Assembly: GCA_038380435.1 (NCBI GenBank)
Contig: JAWZYU010000034.1
Coordinates: forward strand, 19,881,404-19,945,403
Direction: 5' to 3'
Source of the DNA: Ryuthela nishihirai
Lineage: Eukaryota; Arthropoda; Arachnida; Araneae; Heptathelidae
Length of the DNA stretch: 64,000 bases
Shown here piece by piece: positions 57,392 to 64,000 of the stretch. Each line of letters opens with the position of its first letter. Positions within the stretch are counted from its first letter, which is position 1. The notes below the pieces were generated by a model. It did not search any database. It saw nothing but the letters and a program-made list of their open reading frames with translations, and had not been told where the DNA came from. The translations under genes were made by a program, and so were the position numbers.

Positions 57392-58229
57392 TTGGATTGG
57401 ATTGTTTTACCTCTGAGCGGCGCTTTTTTGCACACCATGGGCTAAATGGCCAGGCCACATGGACCCCGAAGGCTCAGAGAAGGTTGAGGGAGGGGATCCA
57501 CTGGAACAGCTGTTGGGAGACAAATGGTAGCCTCCCGTCAAGGCCATCCAGCGTGTTCTTTAACGTTGGGTTGTTTTACCTCTGAGCGGCACTTTTTTGC
57601 ACACCATGGGCTAAATGGCCAGGTCACATGGACCCCGAAGGCTCAGAGAAGATTGGGGGAGGGGTTGTTGTTGTTGTTGTTGTTTTACCTCTGAGCGGCA
57701 CTTTTTTGCACACCATGGACTAAATGGCCAGGTCACATGGACCCCGAAGGCTCAGAGAAGGTTGGAGGAGGGGACCCATTGGAACAGCTGTTGGGAGACA
57801 GATGGTAGCCTCCCGTCAAGGCCATTCAGCGTGTTCTTTAACGTTGGGTTGTTTTACCTCTGAGCGGCACTTTTTTGCACACCATGGGCTAAATGGCCAG
57901 GTCACAAGGACCCCGAAGGCTCAGAGAAGGTTGGGGGAGGGGATCCACTGGAACAGCTGTTGGGAGACAAATGGTAGCCTCCCGTCAAGGCCATCCAGCG
58001 TGTTCTTTAACGTGCACAGGGTATGGCTCTCCCGCACACGGGGCCACGGCTTAACGTCCCATCCGACGGACGGCGGCCTTTCCAAGCCCATCGGTGTCTC
58101 CTACTGACCGGGGGCAAGGCGGGGAAATTTTTGCGGAGATAAATCTCAACGCTGACCCAGCTGGGACTCGAACCTGGGAACTACAGATTACGAGCCTGGC
58201 GCGCTACCGACTGAGCCATTCCCGCCCCA
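57392..58229 (-). mobile_element. SINE-1 with four tail units, one truncated by a GTT run
   Basis: CATATTTAAGA at 57381-57391 and 58230-58240 is a perfect 11-bp target duplication. The second unit stops after GATTGGGGGAGG and jumps through a GTT microsatellite (57664-57683) into the next tail start. Later junction near 57843; body and intact head follow. Confidence 0.94.
57664..57683. repeat. GTT microsatellite inside a SINE-1 tail array
   Basis: Six to seven GTT units at a unit junction, probably grown from the GGTTGTTTT of the SINE tail end. Confidence 0.8.
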
Positions 58230-58375
58230 CATATTTAAGAGAAGCATTTAGTTACGTGTATGAATCAGTGACAAGGTTCAAGTCATATATATAAGAGACG
58301 ACGGATGAAAAATGAAAGTAGCATGCAAAAGAAAGCAACATTTTATGTTAGAAACTGAATGGTTCCGACTTGGTA

Positions 58376-58478
58376 CAGTCGCTCCAAAAAAAAGGAACCG
58401 AACACTATGGTTGATTACAGAATTAAGAAAAGATATCGGGAACGATTTTTTTTAGAAAATAGTGATGAAATTAGTGAC
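58376..58478. mobile_element. Foldback MITE, left half only
   Basis: CAGTCGCTCCAAAAAAAAGG after TA at 58374-58375, through AACGATTTTTTTTAGAAAAT, then a stuttered GTGATGAAATTAGTGA and a direct join to RTE-like LINE sequence. Confidence 0.82.
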
Positions 58479-58629
58479 CCAATTTCGGCTCCCTCGTATT
58501 ATCTGGTATTCCTAACTGAACTAGCCCATTTGCTGTTAATTAAAATATGACCTATCACATTCCTGTGCAACCCATCAGGTGAAACCCATGTATATTTATA
58601 AATGTCCCGATGTTTGTAGTATGTGTTAT

Positions 58630-59187
58630 TCATAAACCATTAAGTTTATTTACCTGTAGGAGACGTTCCCCATTGCCATTGGAACTACCAATGCCAAAGG
58701 GACCAAAAACTCCTGCCCAAAGTTTAGAATCAGTACCAACTTTAGCATTGAAGTCACCTAGCACAAGTGAAATATCTCCTTTCTTCACAGAATTCAAAAT
58801 ATCCTGAAGCTGGCTGAAAAACGTATCCTTTTCGTTCTCATCAGAGTCCTCTGTGGGGGCATAGCAACAGATGACATTCAAGTATTTAATTTTTGTTTTA
58901 AATTTTGCTCTAAGAAATCTTTTATTAATGCAGTCATATCCTAGAACAGGGGTGGCCAATCCAAATGATCTTGCGGGCCACTTTGGAAATGCATCATAAC
59001 TCCGCGGGCTGCATATAAAATTATATATCCCCATATTAGATTTAGACCCACTATAGACATTTTTTTGGAGTGAAAAATTGAAACATAATGAGTTATTATT
59101 ATTGTGTTTACTATTATTCTTACATGTAAACATAGATAATATAATAATAATGATACTAAACGCACATTGTAAAGAAATATATAACAC
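58630..59187 (-). pseudogene. RTE-like endonuclease frame fused to hAT MITE sequence
   Basis: 185-codon frame. Residues up to about 82 come from the hAT MITE and are noise. The rest is genuine LINE: GYDCINKRFLRAKF, LNVICCYAPTEDSDENEKDT, FFSQLQDIL, LVLGDFNAKVGTD (GDFN catalytic motif), GNGERLLQVNKLNGL. The N-terminal LN and E motifs are not in this frame. A stop follows LNGL, but a frameshifted continuation (NNTYYKHRDIYKYTWVSPDG) is readable to about 58540. Confidence 0.85.
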
Positions 59188-59391
59188 TAAAAATGAAATA
59201 TAAAAAATATATAAATATAAATGAAATAAAAAAAAATGAAATCATTAGAAAATATTTATTTTACTAGTGCGATATTTGTATATTATAAAATATATTTGGC
59301 CATTATAAAATAAATATATTTTGTAAAAGTGTGATGAATCTCGCGGGCCGGAAAAAAATGTTCAAGGCGGGCCGCGGGTTGGCCACCCCTG
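58947..59391. mobile_element. hAT-type MITE, 445 bp, with 8-bp target duplication
   Basis: Terminal inverted repeats CAGGGGTGGCCAA and TTGGCCACCCCTG. Perfect 8-bp duplication TCCTAGAA at 58939-58946 and 59392-59399, the hAT hallmark. Internal sequence is AT-rich with GC-rich ends (TTGCGGGCCACTTTGG, CGGGCCGCGGG) and no transposase. Removing it restores the LINE frame across the junction. Confidence 0.95.
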
Positions 59392-59532
59392 TCCTAGAAG
59401 AGCATCACTGGCGTGTCTGCTGAGAAGCAAACCTATACCTTGGAGATGCTTTCCATCATCTCTCCTTGAAAAGAGAAATTTAAAGTTATTTTTAAGTATC
59501 TCACCTTTACCTGTTCATCTTGTCTCCTGCAA

Positions 59533-59812
59533 GGGTTGGGTTGTTTTACCATCTGTCTTCCAACAGCTGTTTGGGCTTCTGGGTCCTTGTGACCACGTGC
59601 ACAGGGTATGGCTCTCCCGCACACGGGGGCCACGGTTTAACGCCCATCCGACGGACGGCGGCCTTTACCAAGCCCATCGGTGTCCCTTACTGAATGTGGG
59701 CAGGGCGGGGAATTTTGCGGAGATAAATCTCAACGCTGACCCAGCTGGGACTCGAACCTGGGAACTACAGATTACGAGCCTGGCGCGCTACCGACTGAGC
59801 CACCCCCGCCCC
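59533..59812 (-). mobile_element. SINE-1 with internal deletion of the tail
   Basis: Head and body intact, but the tail is reduced to GGGTTGGGTTGTTTTACC joined to ATCTGTCTTCCAACAGCTG, losing about 110 bp. The copy ends the LINE fragment on its 5 prime side. Confidence 0.9.
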
Positions 59813-59982
59813 AGAAAAGAGGTTAAGATACTTTGAAATTTAATAATAAACGAATTATTAAATACAAAAAACTAAAACTACGGTTCACCATTGTTTCAGT
59901 AAAACACAACTAGATGGATTTAATCTGTTCTTTAAACCAGCGCCATTGAAATTGGGTAAAACAACAGTTGATTATGCACGTA

Positions 59983-60115
59983 GTCGCTCAAAACAATACA
60001 GGTGTCACGTGACATGAAGGTTGCCAGATCACTAATTTCTAAAAAAATCGCTGCCAGATAATTTTTCTGAATTCTGTAATCAACTATAGTGTTCGGATAC
60101 TTTTCCGAACGACTG
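59983..60115. mobile_element. Foldback MITE, left arm mostly deleted
   Basis: GTCGCTCAAAACAATACAGG then a direct jump to the apex TGTCACGTGACATG, then a full right arm ending CGAACGACTG before TA. Confidence 0.88.
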
Positions 60116-60262
60116 TACAACAACCATTAAATATTAAAAAAATTACGATAACGACATATATTTCAAATTTCGTGCCTGTCCCTCTTTGTTCCTATGATAG
60201 AGACATCTTTGCAATTGCTTGAAAAATCAATTGCAATTGCTTGAAATCTACACGAAACGTTT

Positions 60263-60824
60263 TGGGTTGGATTGGGTTGTTTCACCTCTGAGCGGCACTT
60301 TTTTTGCACACCATGGGCTAAATGGCCAGGTCACATGGACCCCGAAGGCTCAGAGAAGGTTGGGGGAGAGGACCCACTGGAACAGCTGTTGGGAGACAGA
60401 TGGTAGTCTCCCGTCAAGGCCATCCAGCGTGTTCTTTAACGTTGGGTTGTTTTACTCTGAGCTACACTTTTTTGCACACCATGGGCTAAATGGCCAGGTC
60501 ACATGGACCCCGAAGGCTCAGAGAAGGTTGGGGGAGAGGACCCACTGGAACGGCTGTTGGGAGACAGATGGTAGCCTCCCGTCAAGGCCATCCAACGTGT
60601 TCTTTAACGTGCACAGGGTATGGCTGTCCCGCACACGGGGCCACGGCTTAACGTCCCATCCGACGGACGGCGGCCTTTCCAAGCCCATCGGTGTCCCCCT
60701 ACTGACCGTGGGCAGGGCGGGGAATTTTGTGGAGATAAATCTCAACGCTGACCCAGCTGGGACTCGAACCTGGGAACTACAGATTACGAGCCTAGCGCGC
60801 TATCGACTGAGCCACCCCGCCCCC
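60263..60824 (-). mobile_element. SINE-1 with two tail units
   Basis: Junction near 60441. Head and B box are intact, body typical, tail end GGGTTGGATTGGGTTG on the plus strand. A 216-codon plus-strand frame (60219-60869) runs through the whole element; its translation reads across head, body and both tails, so it is not a gene. Confidence 0.93.
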
Positions 60825-61540
60825 ACCAAAATTTGTTTTTTCTACGTTATATTTTATGTATGTCTCTGAACTAAGAGAAAAAAGAGATTTTATTATGATC
60901 TCTTGAGATAATTTTAACCGCCTGTATCGATCAGGGAATATCGACTGCTCTGTCTTAAATAAATTCTTTTTCCCCACCCTACCATGTTAGGAATTGTAAG
61001 GATGCACGAGCAATCATGCAAGAGCAGATGATTCCTGTCATCAGCATGATCCGTATCAGATTAAAAGATCCATTTAATTAAACTCGCTAATTTCATTATT
61101 TTCGTTCCTTCTTTGGCACGAAACGAGATCGAGCCAAAGACGTCTTCGAGCCTCGAGGCTCCGAGAAAATTGAATATGATGAACCGATCGCCGCCGTTCC
61201 TCATTCGCATCGGTGATTACACACTTCGTTGTAGGAAATGTTGTCTTTTGCTAGAAGCACACAGCTTTCGATAACGTCAACAGACTGCGTAAGGTCAACA
61301 GTATGAAGTAATGGGATGTTTCTCTGTCTCTGAGAATCTACAGATCCTAAATAAACGGAGGAATGGAGTGCCCTGTCGAACCAGGTCGGCTTTTCTTCCT
61401 GGAAATGGAAACATTCTTTGAATATCAAGACAAAATAAAATTGGTGTTGATTGAGAATAATATTTCATCATTATGTTACTCTCTGAATATCAAAAGACAT
61501 TTTCGTATCCCTAGAATAATAATAAGTAAAAATAATAAAT
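60825..61540. other. Unique region with one candidate exon
   Basis: Non-repetitive DNA, richer in GC at 61100-61400. It contains the minus-strand candidate exon described separately. Two direct repeats of GAATATCAA-type sequence lie near 61420 and 61485. No transposon end recognised. Confidence 0.5.
61201..61398 (-). CDS. Candidate terminal coding exon, unknown protein
   Basis: On the minus strand a good acceptor (TTTCCATTTCCAG, ending at 61399) is followed by 65 codons and a TGA at 61203-61201. The product begins EEKPTWFDRALHSSVYLG, contains VDLTQSVDVIESCVLLAKDN and ends YNEVCNHRCE. Composition is balanced and unlike any repeat frame in the window, and GC is above background. I do not recognise the family; three cysteines fall in the last 23 residues. 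No upstream exon is visible to me, and the same frame stays open 10 codons past the acceptor. Confidence 0.3.
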   Translation of the reverse strand, partial: EEKPTWFDRALHSSVYLGSVDSQRQRNIPLLHTVDLTQSVDVIESCVLLAKDNISYNEVCNHRCE

Positions 61541-61715
61541 AAATACCCCCTCAAGCAGCTGCTTGCCACAGAGGTCTGACAGGAGTCCGTCAGTTTATTT
61601 GTCATAGTGAAGGTCTGAGAGGATGGCAGGACATCAGCAGAAAAACGACACGTACATCCATGCCTTATCCGGGGCTCGAACCCAGGTCCCGTAGATCAGT
61701 AGCCAAGCGTGCTAA
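61533..61715 (-). mobile_element. SINE-2, 5 prime truncated
   Basis: Tail AATAATAAATAAATA then CCCCCTCAAGCAGCTGCTTG and body with B box complement GGGGCTCGAACCCAGG. It ends at AGCCAAGCGTGCTAA, just short of the A box. Confidence 0.9.
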
Positions 61716-61867
61716 GTATTTATAATAATTTAGTGGCGCAATTACAAGAATGTAAAATTTACGTTTGTATATATAAAAAAAATATTTCATTAACGATTTC
61801 TGTTGCATTTTTTTTTCCTATTGTTGAATATTTTGTTTCATGTAAGACGTTTTCCTTGAGTTTCGCT

Positions 61868-64000
61868 CGGGGTGACTCAATCGGTAGCGCGTCAGGCTCG
61901 CAATCTGTAGTTCCCAGGTTCGAGTCCCAGCTGGGTCAGCTTTGAGAATTATCTCCGCAAAATTCCCCGCCCTGCCCACAGTCAGTAGGGGACACCGACG
62001 GGCTTGGAAAAGCCACCGTTCGTCGAATGGGACGTTAAGCCGTGTGCTGAGAGCCATACCCTATGCACGTTAAAGAACACACTGGATGGCCTTGACGGGA
62101 CGCTACCATCTGTCTCCCAACAGCTGTTCCAGTGCGTCCACCTCCTCCAAACTTCTCTGATCCTTCGGGGTCCTTGTGACCAAGCCATTTAGCCCATGGT
62201 GTGCAAAAAAAGTGCCAGTCAGAGGTAAAACAACACAACGTTAAAAAACACGTTGGATGACCTTGACGGGAGGCTACCATCTGTCTCCCAACAGCTGTTC
62301 CAGTGCGTCCCCCTCCTCCAACCTTCTCTGATCCTTCGGGATCCTTGTGACCAGGCCATTTAGCCCATGATGTGCAAAAAAAGTGCCACTCAGAAGTAAA
62401 ACAACACAACGTTAAAAAACACGTTGGATGACCTTGACGAGAGGCTACCATCCGTCTCCCAACAGCTGTTCCATTGCGCCCCCTCCTCCAACCTTCTCTG
62501 ATCCTTCGGGATCCTTGTCACCAGGCCATTTACCACATGGTGTGCAAAAAAAGTGCCACTCAGAGGTAAAACAACCCAACGTTAAAGAACACGCTGGATG
62601 TCCTTGACGAGAGGCTACCATCTGTCTCCCAACAGCTGTTCCAGTGGGTCCCCTCCCCCAACCTCTGAGCCTTCGGGGTCCATGTGACCTGGCCATTTAG
62701 CCCATGGTGTGCAAAAAAGTGCCGCTCAGAGGTAAAACAACCCAACGTTAAAGAACACGTTGGATGACCTTGACGGTAGGCTACCATCTGTCTCCCAACA
62801 GCTGTTCCAGTGCGTCCCCCTCCTCCAACCTTCTCTGATTCTTCGGGATCCTTGTGACCAGGCCATTTAGCCCATGGTGTGCAAAAAACTTTCCACTCAG
62901 AGGCAAAACAACACAACGTTAAAAACACGTTGGATGACCTTGACGGGAGGATACCATCTGTCTCCCAACAGCTGTTCCAGTGCGTCCCCCTCCTCCAAAC
63001 TTCTCTGATCCTTCGGGATCCTTGTGACCAGGCCATTTAGCGTATGATATGCAAAAAAAGTGCCACTCAGAGGTAAAAAACACAACGTTAAAAAACACGT
63101 TGGATGACCTTGACTGGAGGCTACCATCTGTCTCCCAACAGCTGTTCCAGTGCGTCCCCCTCCTCCAACCTTCTCTGATCCTTCGGGATCCTTGTGACCA
63201 GGCCATTTAGCCCATGGTGTGCAAAAAAACTGCCACTCAGAGGTAAAACAACACAACGTTAAAGAACACGCTGGATGACCTTGACGGGAGGCTACCATCT
63301 GTCTCCCAACAGCTGTTCCAGTGCGTCCCCCTCCACCAACCTTCTCTGATCCTTCGGGATCCTTGTGACCAGGCCATTTAGTCCATGATGTGCAAAAAAA
63401 GTGCCACTCAGAGTTAAAACAACACAACGTTAAAAAACACGTTGGATGACCTTGACGGGAGGCTACCATCTGTCTCCCAACAGCTGTTCCAGTGCGTCCC
63501 CCTCCTCCAACCTTCTCTGATCCTTCGGGATCCTTGTGACCAGGCCATTTACCCCATGATGTGCAAAAAAGTGCCATTCGGAGGTTAAACAACACAACGT
63601 TAAAAAACACGTTGGATGACCTTCACGGGAGGCTACCATCTGTCTCCCAACAGCTGTTCCAGTGTGTCCCCCTCCTCCAACCTTCTCTGATCCTTCGGGA
63701 TCCTTGTGACCAGGCCATTTAGCACATGGTGTGCAAAAAAAGTTCCAATCAGAGGTAAAACAACACAACGTTAAAAAACAATTTGGATGACCTTGACGGT
63801 AGGCTACCATCTGTCTCCCAACAGCTGTTCCAGTGCGTCCCCCTCCACCAACCTTCTCTGATCCTTCGGGATCCTTGTGACCAGGCCATTTAGCCCATGG
63901 TGTGCAAAAAAATTTCCACTCAGAGGTAAAACAACACAACGTTAAAAACACGTTGGATGACCTTGACGGGAGGCTACCATCTGTCTCCCAACAGCTGTTC
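61868..64000 (+). mobile_element. SINE-1 whose tail forms an array of at least 12 units
   Basis: Head GGGGTGACTCAATCGGTAGC, intact B box, body, then tail units with junctions at about 62240, 62411, 62581, 62747, 62918, 63087, 63258, 63429, 63599, 63770 and 63941. The array continues past the window. Most units share a private variant set (AACACAACGTTAAAAAACAC, GATCCTTCGGGATCCTTG, CCCCCTCCTCC), but the unit at 62581-62746 has canonical SINE-1 sequence. Minus-strand frames up to 237 codons (62897-63610) cross the units and are not genes. Confidence 0.95.

Larger units (their letters stand above)
58479..59532 (-). mobile_element. Second RTE-like LINE fragment (endonuclease), split by a hAT MITE
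   Basis: Two minus-strand parts, 59532-59400 and 58938-58479, belong to one endonuclease segment: GIGLLLSRHASDALLG then YDCINKRFLRAKFKTKIKYL. 58488-58625 parallels 45205-45360 of the other copy, so both belong to one family. Truncated at both ends by a SINE-1 and a MITE. Confidence 0.85.

Noticed and set aside
58955..59187. N-terminal part of the 185-codon frame as part of the endonuclease
   Set aside because: It is hAT MITE sequence between 8-bp target duplications, not LINE coding sequence.
60219..60869. 216-codon plus-strand frame
   Set aside because: It translates an antisense SINE-1 from tail to head; no domain, and its parts match other SINE frames.
62897..63610. 237-codon minus-strand frame, among the longest in the window
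   Set aside because: It runs across several SINE tail units; the open frame reflects 171-bp spacing (a multiple of 3) between some units, not selection.

Overview
The window looks like gene-poor, repeat-dense nuclear DNA from an invertebrate animal, most likely an arthropod and perhaps an arachnid. The taxon is an inference from the repeat types: tRNA-headed SINEs, a foldback Tc1/mariner-like MITE, a hAT-type MITE, and RTE-like and CR1/Jockey-like non-LTR retrotransposons. I see no bacterial operon, rRNA, functional tRNA gene, CRISPR array or complete host gene. Nearly every long reading frame is a fragment of a retrotransposon or an accidental frame through a tandem repeat.

Layout. 1-16420 is one AT-rich satellite of roughly 140 copies of a ~117-bp monomer, cut off by the window start and organised in blocks copied 6349 and 7615 bp apart. 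16.4-36.3 kb is a mosaic of a ~390-bp SINE (called SINE-1 here), a ~205-bp SINE (SINE-2), foldback MITEs, a 30-bp minisatellite (18.1-19.0 kb) and unique AT-rich DNA. 36.4-45.4 kb is an RTE-like LINE on the minus strand, split by two SINE-1 insertions and by 82 tandem copies of a 71-bp piece of its own reverse transcriptase. 45.7-52.7 kb holds a SINE inserted in a MITE, a displaced inverted duplicate, a 31-bp minisatellite (48.0-49.6 kb) and SINE clusters. 52.7-55.9 kb is a CR1/Jockey-like LINE on the minus strand with recognisable endonuclease and RT. 56-61.8 kb holds more SINEs and a second RTE-like fragment carrying a hAT MITE with a clean 8-bp target duplication. 61.9-64 kb is a SINE whose tail has grown into an array that runs off the window end.

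Main theme: birth of tandem repeats from mobile elements. The last ~169 bp of SINE-1 is tandemly repeated (2 to at least 12 units) at eleven loci, always with the same unit and nearly the same junction. The 71-bp array grew inside a LINE coding region. The 31-bp array lies against SINE-1 fragments. Other readable events are a SINE-2/SINE-1 chimera between 58-68 bp direct repeats, a ~40-nt inverted filler copied from 1.5 kb away, two pairs of inverted duplications with arms of about 0.7 and 0.8 kb, and a 24-bp snap-back inside a SINE.

Host genes: only two weak candidate terminal exons were found (61201-61398 minus, 22762-22854 plus). Copy counts and boundaries were read by eye and can be off by a few bases. 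Family names come from motifs and structure, not from database searches.
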